A DNA stretch of 30,336 bases from CAYRLW01 sp964425215 (GTDB taxonomy: Bacteria; Spirochaetota; Spirochaetia; Treponematales; Breznakiellaceae). Each line of letters starts with the position of its first letter. Positions within the stretch are counted from its first letter, which is position 1. The notes under the pieces are model-generated. The model searched no databases. It had not been told where the DNA came from and worked only from the letters and a program-made list of their open reading frames with translations. The stretch is from the NCBI GenBank assembly GCA_964425215.1, contig CAYRLW010000045.1, positions 1 to 30,336 of the forward strand, read 5' to 3'. This document shows positions 22,365-30,336 of the stretch, piece by piece. The position numbers and the translations under genes are program-made.

Positions 22365-24473
22365 TTAAGGTTTTTTTTGCCGATATTCGGTTGGCGTAAA
22401 GCCGGTTATTTTTTTAAAATAGGTGAAAAAATAAGAATAATTAATAAACCCTGCCTTATCACACACGCTCTTAACCGATTCCTGGGTTTCAAGGATCAAT
22501 TTTTTTGCTACCTCAATACGACGGTTCCCCAGGTATTCCAACAGAGATTGTCCTTCGTATTTTTTAAAAATATCCCGCAGATAACTGCTTGATAACCCAA
22601 CTTCCGACGCGATGGCCGACGTTCCCAGGGTTTTATCCCCAAGCCGTTCCTCGATGATATTTTTAATTCGTTGTATCAACTCCTTTTTCCGTCTTTCGCC
22701 GTGTAATTCTCCCCGCTCTTTTAATTTTACCGTGGCGGTTCGGAGAATTCGCTCCGCCTCATCCAACCGTTCGGCCCTGGAAAGATCGTGTTTAAATTTA
22801 TCTACTCCGCCGCAAATAAGGGCTTCCGCATCGTCCCCCAGGGCCAACGGGATACGACAGGCTAGGGTGGATACGGTATACCTGAAAATATCGGGATCCT
22901 GGGCTTTACGAAGATCATCGATGAGCTTTTCTATGCGATGATTAGCCTCGTCAGGATTATCCAAACGGAATACTTTTTCTAAAGAAGAAATGTCCAGGTC
23001 GGTTACGGTACTATTCGCGACGATTTGGTCGATTTTTTCATCCTTCTGGGAGACGAGAATCACCGCTCCCGATGGACGTGTGTATTCTAAACGTACAGCG
23101 TTTTTTAAAATCCGATATCCTTCCGGCAAACCTTCAACTGTTAAGGCTCGATCCAGTAAAAACGCCCCAAGACCGATCTTCCATGTTTCACTTAGCGCGG
23201 AAAGAAAGCTTTGAAAGGTAGAGGCGATTTTTTGGTTCGTGTCCTTGAATAAAACGATGTATTGGTTGTCCGCCAACCGGAGGACGATAGTTTTCCCATA
23301 AGGGGCTTCCATGGCATCCTTTAATACGAATTCCATATCGAAGATGTCGGAATTTGGCTTCCTTGTTTGTCTTCCTTCCTCCACGATTACGATGGCTATT
23401 CTAATGGGAGCCCGTAATCCTGGAAAAGAAGTCTGTACCTTATCTCCCGATTCTGCGTCAATTTCTCCTTTAAGATAGGATACGGCGAGTTTTGATCTGC
23501 GTTCACGAAGGCTCATTTTGATAGATAGCGTATAGGACATAAAAATCGCGGCCATGAGGACAAGGATAACAAAAATGACCACCCTATCTCTTACGCGGAC
23601 AACGGGGGCAAACACGAGCCGTTCGGGGGTTAGGGTTATAAAGCGCCATTGGATTTCTGGATGGTCAATCCACGAAGCGATAAAACGACGTCCCTTTTCA
23701 TCTTTGATAATCATCATGCCCTTGGTATGATGATTATCCAACACTTCCAGGAGCTGGTCAGTCTTTTCTACGGGGCTTCCAAAGCGTGTAGAGTCGGGAT
23801 GGGATAGGAATCGACGATCCTTATCCACGATGTACATAACCGATGCACTGGTCCCATCCCCCGCGATCGCTTGTCGGATCTTGCGTTCAGAAAGGTTCGC
23901 CACAAAGGCGTAGCGAATCATCGATCCTTTTGGAGGCATTACTCCCAAAACCACTGTGAAAAGATTTGAAGGACCCGTATCGTTTGCAAATTGAACCCGC
24001 CGCATTACATACTGGGTAAGGCCATAGTCATGGATTCGGAATAAAAAAGTCATAAGGGTAGGATCGCTTTTTGATTCCAAGCCTTCCCACCCAGCTCGGG
24101 TAGAGAGGATTCCCGATGAATAATTGTACAGGTAAAAGGAATCGATAAAGTCATTTCCGATTAACGTTCTATCCAAGTTTTCCAAAGCCCGTAGGGTTTT
24201 TTCTTTTGACCAATCTCTTCCATACAGATAATCCCGTATAGGGCCTGTCTCGATGGCATCCACGTAAGCGGGGATGCTGTCTAACTGAATCCTTGAAAAT
24301 ATTCTCATGGCCCCCTGCAGACGTTCCATTTCTTGTTCTTGTAATATCAAGCTTGCTTGATTCATAAAAAGAGTAGAAAGCACAACCGCTGAAATAAGAA
24401 TTGAAAGGGCCACTATGGCGGTTATCGGTAAAAAAAAGCGCAGGAAGTCCGTGTGGATGACCGGTTTTCGCAT
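22365..24473 (-). CDS. Membrane-bound AraC-family regulator with extracytoplasmic Cache-like sensor
   Basis: This 702-residue protein has helix 1 (about 11-37), an extracytoplasmic region (about 40-290) resembling a Cache ligand sensor, helix 2 (about 297-318), a cytoplasmic linker domain (about 325-590) and a C-terminal AraC helix-turn-helix pair (about 600-700: LGTSAIASEVGLSSSYLRDIFKKY and GFINYSYFFTYFKKITGFTPTEYR). Such one-component regulators sense a ligand outside the membrane and activate nearby carbohydrate genes, as known from Gram-positive relatives. It lies just upstream of the ABC/GH operon on the same strand, so it probably activates it. No Shine-Dalgarno site is visible, and a good promoter lies so close to the start that the mRNA may be leaderless. 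Confidence 0.9.
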   Translation of the reverse strand: MRKPVIHTDFLRFFLPITAIVALSILISAVVLSTLFMNQASLILQEQEMERLQGAMRIFSRIQLDSIPAYVDAIETGPIRDYLYGRDWSKEKTLRALENLDRTLIGNDFIDSFYLYNYSSGILSTRAGWEGLESKSDPTLMTFLFRIHDYGLTQYVMRRVQFANDTGPSNLFTVVLGVMPPKGSMIRYAFVANLSERKIRQAIAGDGTSASVMYIVDKDRRFLSHPDSTRFGSPVEKTDQLLEVLDNHHTKGMMIIKDEKGRRFIASWIDHPEIQWRFITLTPERLVFAPVVRVRDRVVIFVILVLMAAIFMSYTLSIKMSLRERRSKLAVSYLKGEIDAESGDKVQTSFPGLRAPIRIAIVIVEEGRQTRKPNSDIFDMEFVLKDAMEAPYGKTIVLRLADNQYIVLFKDTNQKIASTFQSFLSALSETWKIGLGAFLLDRALTVEGLPEGYRILKNAVRLEYTRPSGAVILVSQKDEKIDQIVANSTVTDLDISSLEKVFRLDNPDEANHRIEKLIDDLRKAQDPDIFRYTVSTLACRIPLALGDDAEALICGGVDKFKHDLSRAERLDEAERILRTATVKLKERGELHGERRKKELIQRIKNIIEERLGDKTLGTSAIASEVGLSSSYLRDIFKKYEGQSLLEYLGNRRIEVAKKLILETQESVKSVCDKAGFINYSYFFTYFKKITGFTPTEYRQKKP

Positions 24474-24480
24474 GTTTGAA

Positions 24481-24509
24481 ATGATACCATGCCTTTTTTT
24501 AACGGTCCA
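24481..24509 (-). promoter_or_regulatory. Promoter immediately before the AraC-family gene
   Basis: On the minus strand TGGACC (24509-24504) and TATCAT (24486-24481) are separated by 17 bases, with TGG before the -10 forming an extended -10. Only seven bases lie between the -10 and the start codon, so transcription should begin at or next to the ATG. Confidence 0.55.
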
Positions 24510-24547
24510 CTTTAAAATGTTTCTGTAATCCTAAGGTTCTCCACTTG

Positions 24548-25969
24548 CTATTCGGTGAAATCAACGACCACTCGACTTCCAGATGATTCCTGTAGGGAAA
24601 CCCTGCCGCCGAGCTGGCTAGAAAGGGCTTCCACAAGAGTTAAGCCAAACCCCGTCGGAGCTTTACTTTTTTGGGTGTTTGATAGGCCGATTCCGTCGTC
24701 GGCGACCACCAATTCGAATCGGTCAGATACTCGTTTTAATTCTATAAGGATCTTTCCCCGGTTTCTTCCCGTAAAAGCGTACTTCATCGCGTTGGTGATC
24801 AATTCGTTTATTATAATCCCCAGATTGACAAGGGTCTTAGTCTTGAGCTGTAGGTCTTCAATATGGAAATCAAGTCGTATCCTATCCGAGTGGGGAAAAT
24901 CCTGTATAATTTGGGCCGCCAATTCGGGAATGTACGAGGCGACCGAGAGACCGCGATAATCCTCCGATCGGTATAATTTATCGTACAGTATCGAAAGGCT
25001 TTGAATACGATTCTCCGCGTCCTTGAGGGTGATGGTTTCCGTTTTGTCTTTAAGGGTTTCCGCTTGAAGGGATAGGAGGCTTGCCACGGTGGCTAAATTG
25101 TTCTTGATACGGTGGTGGACTTCCTTTAACAGTAATTCCTTTTCATCCAATAGGTTTTTAATCCGTTTCTCCGATTCTTTTTGCTCCGTGATATCCGAAT
25201 GGGTTCCCACCATACGGATCGATCGGCCATTTTCATCCCGCTGGACGCTTTTACCCCGGCCGAGGATCCAATGCCACGAATTGTCCTTGGCCCGCATACG
25301 AAATTCCACCTGAAATTGTTCGGTCTTCCCTTCGATACAAGCCATGTTAGTCCCCATGGCCCTATCCCGGTCCTCGGGGTGTAAAAAGGTGAGCCACGTT
25401 TCGGGGTTTGCTTCGAATTCCCCGTCCTCGTATCCGAGCATGTGGTAATAGCCGGGGCTAAAGTATCCCCTGTTCCCCCGAATATCCCAGTCCCATATAC
25501 CCTCGTTAGACGCTTCGATGGCGAATTTAAACTGTTCTTCCCTGATACGCAGGGATTCCAACGTTTCCGTTAATTCTTTGGACGTGGCCGCGAGCCGTAA
25601 GGCTGTTCTGATTACCGTCTTCAAAACGGGAAGGGAAGCGCTCTTCGTAATCAGGCCGTAGTGATCCACCGATTCGGTTTTATTTAGAAATTCTTCTTCC
25701 TCGTGGGAAGAATAAAAAATAATGGGGACGCGCCGAAGATCACGGATCCGCTGTGCTACCGTAGCGCCGTCTAGGTCTTCATAAAAGTCTAAGTTTAATA
25801 GAATCGCGTCGATGGATAGGTCGTGAGCCGCAAGATCAATCGTTTCCTCCTGACCGTTCGCCACGATGACGGTGTATCCAAACTGTTCAAGGGCCGATTG
25901 GATGGGAGACGCCACAACCGATTGGAGAAGCGCTACTAAAATTTTACCCGAGTACCCTACATTTGCCAA
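24548..25969 (-). CDS. Soluble hybrid sensor histidine kinase (REC-PAS-HisKA_2-HATPase)
   Basis: This is a 473-residue cytoplasmic kinase with no membrane helices. Residues 8-125 form a receiver-like domain (Asp61 in LNLDF, Lys109 in LITKS). Residues 145-265 are a PAS fold with its PAC end (FRMRAKDNSWHWILGRGKS). Residues 275-350 are an HWE/HisKA_2 dimerisation domain with the phospho-acceptor in EVHHRIKNN (His285/286). Residues 375-472 are the ATPase domain (Asn388 and Asn393 in INELITNAMKYAF, DDGIG, TGFGLTLV). The receiver domain lacks the acidic pair normally found at the end of strand 1 (ILVALLQ instead of a DD-type motif), so its phosphorylation is doubtful. No partner response regulator is adjacent. 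Its input and target are unknown. Confidence 0.9.
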   Translation of the reverse strand: MANVGYSGKILVALLQSVVASPIQSALEQFGYTVIVANGQEETIDLAAHDLSIDAILLNLDFYEDLDGATVAQRIRDLRRVPIIFYSSHEEEEFLNKTESVDHYGLITKSASLPVLKTVIRTALRLAATSKELTETLESLRIREEQFKFAIEASNEGIWDWDIRGNRGYFSPGYYHMLGYEDGEFEANPETWLTFLHPEDRDRAMGTNMACIEGKTEQFQVEFRMRAKDNSWHWILGRGKSVQRDENGRSIRMVGTHSDITEQKESEKRIKNLLDEKELLLKEVHHRIKNNLATVASLLSLQAETLKDKTETITLKDAENRIQSLSILYDKLYRSEDYRGLSVASYIPELAAQIIQDFPHSDRIRLDFHIEDLQLKTKTLVNLGIIINELITNAMKYAFTGRNRGKILIELKRVSDRFELVVADDGIGLSNTQKSKAPTGFGLTLVEALSSQLGGRVSLQESSGSRVVVDFTE

Positions 25970-26135
25970 GGTCTTTCGGTCCTCCGCCGAAGTATAACGT
26001 CCTACGAGGCCTTTTTAAAAGTCGATTGCCTTTATAGGATAGTATAAACCTTTTTGATGGTTAGGGAATAAAAAAAAGCATTTTTTTTCTCCTTCGATAA
26101 CCTGGAAGATAAAATGGCGAAACATTTAAAAGCTT

Positions 26136-26143
26136 GGTATGAT
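26136..26143 (+). promoter_or_regulatory. Extended -10 promoter of the macroglobulin-like gene
   Basis: TGGTATGAT (TATGAT at 26138-26143 with TG one base before) is an extended -10 element 36 bases ahead of the start codon. No convincing -35 box is seen. The rest of the 25970-26179 gap, between two divergent genes, shows no other gene. Confidence 0.45.
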
Positions 26144-26179
26144 TGTAGCCATAAACCACAACGGAAAAGGAGTTTTTCC

Positions 26180-29100
26180 ATGGTAAAAAGGTTTTCGTAC
26201 CTCATCGTTCTTGCGGGGCTATCCCTGCCGTTGCTTTTCTCCTGTCAAGCCAAGACGACCTCCCAAAAAAACGCCGAGGTGGGGGGTGTAAAAGCCGAGG
26301 AATACCCGTCGGATCCACGGAGATCCCATCCTTCCCTTTCAATACCGGATCTTTCAACGTATAAGATCGCCTATTATCCCCTGGTTTCCCAGGAGACGGC
26401 GGAAACCCAAAGTCCGGCGATCAAGGAAAGCGACGATCCTTTTATTCTGGCCGATTTCGGCCCTAAGGGCGAATTACCCGATGATGTACGAAAGCCTTCT
26501 ATCTTTGTGGTTTTTTCCCAACCCGTGGTTCCCTTGGCCCGGCTCGGCGCTCCCGTACGGGATACGAAGTATCTTAAAATCGAGCCGTCCCTACCGGGGG
26601 TATACCGGTGGTACGGTTCCAGGCTCCTGGCCTTCGAACCGGACGCGGATAGCCTTCCCCAGCGGCGATACACCGTCACGGTTTCCAACGATCTGCGATC
26701 CCTGGGAGGAAAGAGCCTCCAGGGAGAGCGGTCCTTCTCCTTCGAAACCGAGCGGTTATCCTTGATCGCCTGGTCCCTGGGGAACGGGACCGATGGGGTC
26801 GATCCAAAGGACGCCCCTCCATTGGAGGCGAAGCAAATCAACCTGTTGTTTTCCTATCCCGTAAACCTTGGGGAAATAGCCCAGTGGCTAGAGGTGAGGA
26901 CCTTTGATCGTTCGTGGCCTTTTACGCTTTCACGCCCCAAGGAGTGGAAAAACCAGAACGCTTCGGTGGATCAAGCGGTGGTTCTTACCCTAAAAGATAC
27001 ATTACCCCAGAATACCTCCGTCGAATTGGATCTAAAAAAAGGAGCCCGATCGGAAGCGGGCTATCTGGGAACGAAGGAAACAAAGGTTTATCCTTTCCAT
27101 ACGCTGACCCCCTTTAGGTTTAAACGGGTGACCACCGGATCCTGGTCCGTTCCAAGGAATTCCCAGGGGGACGCTAACCCGATGTATATTGAATTCAGCC
27201 ATCCGGTCGATCCCCATGGGGTGGAAAAATACATTTCCGTGGAAGGTTTAACGGTCCTTCGGGAAAACGTGACGGTGTACGGTTCCACGGTGGTGTTGAA
27301 TAACCTGCCGGTTCGTTACGAGACCTCGTATAGGGTACATATCAGCGCGGGCTTGAAGGACCTTTGGGGCCGGGAGCTTGCCGCAGACGCTTCTGGTTCC
27401 GCCGATATTGGCGCCGCCCTCAGTTATGCTTACGTTCCCAACCAGGGCTCCGCCATGTTGGAAGCCGCGTTTACGCCTAAAATCGCCTGGGAGATCCAAA
27501 ATCCCTTGAGGATATCGAGGGCCCTGGAAGCTGCCGCGGGACCCTACGAACGGCTTCCCGTATCCTCCACGCACCCGATGGATCTTTCTTCGATACCCAA
27601 AAACATCAGAAAATTCGAGGTGGATAACCTTCTACCCTACCTGGGTCCCAAAGGGACCGGATCGGTTGCCTTGCGGTGGGAATTCGTGACCAAGTCTGAC
27701 TGGACGAAAAGCGGAACCTCCACGGAGAGTGCCTGGCTGACGGTACAGGTTACCGATTTGGGCATTACTACCCGGTACGCGTATAACCGCATGCTGGTGT
27801 GGGTAACCAGACTTTCTACCGGAGAGCCGGTCTCCGACGCTCGGGTCCAGCTGATGGAGGGTTCCACCGTTGTGGTGGACGGGACAACCGGGGCCGATGG
27901 TCTTGCGGTCTTCAATTTCACCCCCGGATTTTTCGCCGGCCACTTTAGCGCCCCGAATTCTTACCCGGCTAAATCCGATGGTCCCTTTGGAAAGGGACTT
28001 CGGATTCGGGTAGTCAACGCGGGAGGGCCCGCACGGGGGGGTGACCAGGCGGAGTTTATCCCCAATGAAAGCCATAACCTTTGGCGATTTACCGTTGAGG
28101 CCACGGGAGATCCCTTCCACGCGGAGGAAAGCCAGGCTCAAATATTCTTATTCACCGACCGGGGAATTTACCGGCCCGGGGAAACGGTCACGTTCCGGGG
28201 CATCGACCGGAATTTGCGGCTCGGAAATTACGAACCCTACGAGGGGCCGTACGCCGTCGAGGTAAGCTCCGGAGCCTACCGCGCCCCGGTCATCCGACGA
28301 GTTTCCGGCGATACGACCGCCACGGGCGGTAGCTACGGCTCCTTTTCCCTGCCGGCGGACCTTCTGCCGGGGAACTACGTAATAAAATACCAGCGGGGGA
28401 ACTCGGTCCAGCGGACGAGCTTTACGGTCGCCAATTTTGAGCGGCTTCGATTCGAGGCCGCCCTCGCGTTCGCCGACCGTCCCTTCCTGCAGGGCGATAC
28501 CCTGTCCGCGGATTTTTCCGCGTCCTATCTGGCGGGGGGCGCCCTATCGGGTTCTCCTTATACCTACTTTTGGACCCGGGAGCCCGCGGATTTTAATCCC
28601 GGAGGTTTTTGGGAATATTGGCGCTTCGGACCGGAATTGGTGGATGGTCGAACCTATGTGGACGAAGGGGAGGGGACCCTGGATCCGTCGGGAAAAACGG
28701 AAATACGGATGAGGACCCCGAAGGACGGTGTTATCGGATCGCCCTACCGATACCGACTGGAGGTAACGGCCCGGGACGCGGGACGGCAGGAAGTGGCCCG
28801 TCGGACCTCGGTGGTGGTGCATCCTGCGGCCTTTTATATCGCCGCCCGGTTGGACGGGACCGCGAAGGAGGCTCTTTCGATGGAAACGAAAGTCTCCATC
28901 CCCTCGGCGTTTTTCCTTCCCCAGGGCAAGGAAGCCACGGTCCGGTGGGCCCTCGTGACTCCCGACGGAGAAAGGCTTGTAAGGGGAATCGAAAAGCCCC
29001 AGGAACTAAAATTGGAGCTTATTCGTTACGAATGGCGGGCCGCGAAACAAGCGGGGGTTGGGGGCCGGGTGAATCTGGAATGGGAACGGGTAGAGGAACC

Positions 29101-30336
29101 GGTCTCGTCGACTTTTATCGATCCTTCCAAGGGACTGTACTCATTCATCCCCGAAAAAAGCGGAGAATGGGAAATTCGTTTGAAAAGCGCGGATTCCCAA
29201 GACAGGCCCGTCTTCACCAAGCTTCGTTTTTACGTTAGCGGGGCGGGATGGATCCACTGGGGAGCCGAGGACGCGGACGCGATAAACCTGGATACGGATA
29301 AGAAATCTTACCTCCCCGGCGAAACGGCGAAAATCCTTGTTCGTTCTCCTTTGCCGAAGGGCCGATACCTTCTAACCGTCGAACGGGAGGGAATTCTTTC
29401 CCAAAAGGTACTGGAACTGGACGGGTCCGCCCAAACCATAGAGGTCCCCGTGGAAGAATCCTACGTACCGATCGTCTACGTCGCCCTTTCTTCCTATTCG
29501 GTTCGGTCGGGAAAGCCGACGAATACCTATTTTGAGCCCGACCTGGATAAGCCGAAGGGGGTTTTCGGTTTGACCCCGCTGTATATCGATCCCGTGGGGA
29601 AGAGAATCGATGTGGATATCGAGCCTCTTAGGCCGGCTTACGGCCCCGCTGAGGAAGCGAAAGTCCGCCTGCGGGCCCATTCGGGGAACACGCCGTTAAA
29701 GAACGTGGAACTGAGTTTCATGGCGGTGGATAGGGGCGTGGTGGACCTGATCGACTACCGGGTCCCGGACCCCCTATCGTTTTTTTACGATCCCTCCCGA
29801 TTTCCCCTCGCGGTCCGGGGCGCCGATAGCCGTTCGCTTTTGATTGATCCCGTCACCTACGCGCTAACGGATCTTCAGGGAGGCGACGCGACCGACGATC
29901 CGAAAATGAAGGATAGGAAGGATTTCCGTCCTACCGCGGTTTTTGAACCGTATCTGGTTACCGGGGAGGACGGAACCGTGACGGTCCGGTTCAAACTTCC
30001 CGATTCCCTCACCACGTACCGGTGTACCGCGATAGCCGTCGATACTGCCCGTTTTGGTATGGCCGAGAAGGATCTGCGGGTAAGCGCTCCGCTGGTGGCC
30101 CAAGCGGCTTTGCCGAGGAAATTGCGGTGGCGGGATACGGGAAACGCTTCGATTCTCCTTACGAACTTGGATTCTCAAAATACCGAAGCGACCGTTAGCT
30201 TAAGGATAACGCGATCCGATACGTCGGTGCCAACCGCAACGGCGGCAGAGGCGACAGCGTCCGCCCCGGAGACGGTGGACGTTTCGGTATTGGTGGTGGA
30301 CGATCAGGAATCGAAGACCCTTTCGATTCCTCCAGG
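26180..30336 (+). CDS. Alpha-2-macroglobulin-like lipoprotein (partial, runs off the window end)
   Basis: The frame from ATG 26180 stays open to the window end, giving at least 1385 residues. AAGGAG lies just upstream. A lipoprotein signal, MVKRFSYLIVLAGLSLPLLFSC, has its Cys at position 22 in a relaxed spirochaete-type lipobox, so the protein should be anchored to a membrane facing the periplasm or cell surface. Repeated beta-rich macroglobulin domains follow. TDRGIYRPGETV near residue 660 is the hallmark of bacterial alpha-2-macroglobulins. A later FEPYLVTGEDGTVTVRFKLPDSLTTY segment marks the central region. The thioester motif (CxEQ), if present, would lie beyond the window, so trapping versus non-thioester type cannot be decided. 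The family inhibits foreign proteases and is often linked to penicillin-binding protein 1C, which is not visible here. Confidence 0.9.
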   Translation, partial: MVKRFSYLIVLAGLSLPLLFSCQAKTTSQKNAEVGGVKAEEYPSDPRRSHPSLSIPDLSTYKIAYYPLVSQETAETQSPAIKESDDPFILADFGPKGELPDDVRKPSIFVVFSQPVVPLARLGAPVRDTKYLKIEPSLPGVYRWYGSRLLAFEPDADSLPQRRYTVTVSNDLRSLGGKSLQGERSFSFETERLSLIAWSLGNGTDGVDPKDAPPLEAKQINLLFSYPVNLGEIAQWLEVRTFDRSWPFTLSRPKEWKNQNASVDQAVVLTLKDTLPQNTSVELDLKKGARSEAGYLGTKETKVYPFHTLTPFRFKRVTTGSWSVPRNSQGDANPMYIEFSHPVDPHGVEKYISVEGLTVLRENVTVYGSTVVLNNLPVRYETSYRVHISAGLKDLWGRELAADASGSADIGAALSYAYVPNQGSAMLEAAFTPKIAWEIQNPLRISRALEAAAGPYERLPVSSTHPMDLSSIPKNIRKFEVDNLLPYLGPKGTGSVALRWEFVTKSDWTKSGTSTESAWLTVQVTDLGITTRYAYNRMLVWVTRLSTGEPVSDARVQLMEGSTVVVDGTTGADGLAVFNFTPGFFAGHFSAPNSYPAKSDGPFGKGLRIRVVNAGGPARGGDQAEFIPNESHNLWRFTVEATGDPFHAEESQAQIFLFTDRGIYRPGETVTFRGIDRNLRLGNYEPYEGPYAVEVSSGAYRAPVIRRVSGDTTATGGSYGSFSLPADLLPGNYVIKYQRGNSVQRTSFTVANFERLRFEAALAFADRPFLQGDTLSADFSASYLAGGALSGSPYTYFWTREPADFNPGGFWEYWRFGPELVDGRTYVDEGEGTLDPSGKTEIRMRTPKDGVIGSPYRYRLEVTARDAGRQEVARRTSVVVHPAAFYIAARLDGTAKEALSMETKVSIPSAFFLPQGKEATVRWALVTPDGERLVRGIEKPQELKLELIRYEWRAAKQAGVGGRVNLEWERVEEPVSSTFIDPSKGLYSFIPEKSGEWEIRLKSADSQDRPVFTKLRFYVSGAGWIHWGAEDADAINLDTDKKSYLPGETAKILVRSPLPKGRYLLTVEREGILSQKVLELDGSAQTIEVPVEESYVPIVYVALSSYSVRSGKPTNTYFEPDLDKPKGVFGLTPLYIDPVGKRIDVDIEPLRPAYGPAEEAKVRLRAHSGNTPLKNVELSFMAVDRGVVDLIDYRVPDPLSFFYDPSRFPLAVRGADSRSLLIDPVTYALTDLQGGDATDDPKMKDRKDFRPTAVFEPYLVTGEDGTVTVRFKLPDSLTTYRCTAIAVDTARFGMAEKDLRVSAPLVAQAALPRKLRWRDTGNASILLTNLDSQNTEATVSLRITRSDTSVPTATAAEATASAPETVDVSVLVVDDQESKTLSIPP

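Noticed and set aside
26374..30178. Many short open frames on both strands in the last 4 kb
   Set aside because: They all overlap one continuous + strand frame from 26180 to the window end that has a lipoprotein signal and macroglobulin motifs.
1..30336. tRNA, rRNA, riboswitch, transposase or phage genes
   Set aside because: I found no cloverleaf, conserved rRNA segment, known riboswitch core, transposase motif or phage protein on either strand by reading; a covariance-model search could not be run.

Overview
The window reads like a chromosomal segment of a spirochaete, probably a Treponema-type gut organism. This is inference from several signs: the style of the binding-protein signal peptides (ending in ANGASES and AAGQKES), a spirochaete-type lipobox, REC-PAS-HisKA_2 and Cache-AraC regulators, and an integron-like scar beside a toxin-antitoxin pair. 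No rRNA, tRNA, CRISPR array or insertion sequence is visible. The first 2.1 kb is clearly more AT-rich than the rest.

Layout. (1) 1-2.1 kb is an accessory patch: a MazE/MazF-type toxin-antitoxin pair, a 264-bp gap with an attC-like hairpin and a second partial copy of its conserved end, and an AT-rich membrane-anchored alpha/beta hydrolase. (2) 2.1-3.5 kb holds a 14-helix MFS drug/proton antiporter. (3) 3.6-6.4 kb is a + strand operon of three dehydrogenases (a D-2-hydroxyacid dehydrogenase, a zinc MDR dehydrogenase and a KduD/IdnO-type SDR). It has a good sigma70 promoter, a KdgR-like palindrome over the predicted transcription start and a strong terminator. (4) 13.0-6.4 kb (minus strand) is a cluster resembling E. 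coli yiaKLMNO: TRAP transporter (small subunit, large subunit, binding protein), then an LgoD-like dehydrogenase, YiaL, a Gfo/Idh/MocA oxidoreductase and YiaK (2,3-diketo-L-gulonate reductase). (5) 13.2-14.2 kb is a divergent LacI-family regulator; a perfect 18-bp LacI-type palindrome lies just downstream of the TRAP operon's predicted -10. (6) 14.4-16.0 kb is kduI-kduD. (7) 24.5-16.0 kb (minus strand) is a Cache-AraC membrane regulator, a CUT1 ABC importer (binding protein and two permeases, no ATPase), a GH2 beta-glucuronidase and a GH88 unsaturated glucuronyl hydrolase. (8) 26.0-24.5 kb (minus strand) is a soluble hybrid histidine kinase. (9) From 26.2 kb to the window end runs a very large alpha-2-macroglobulin-like lipoprotein, cut by the window edge.

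How it works together (inference). Uronate-containing oligosaccharides enter through the ABC importer. The cytoplasmic GH2 and GH88 enzymes remove saturated and 4,5-unsaturated glucuronyl ends. The unsaturated product becomes 5-keto-4-deoxyuronate, which KduI and KduD turn into 2-keto-3-deoxygluconate; the kinase and aldolase that follow are not in the window. In parallel, the TRAP system imports a free sugar acid such as a diketo- or ketogulonate, which YiaK and the other dehydrogenases reduce and interconvert. The locus therefore looks like an integrated sugar-acid utilisation island with three separate control signals: a LacI site, a KdgR-like site and AraC-type direct repeats.
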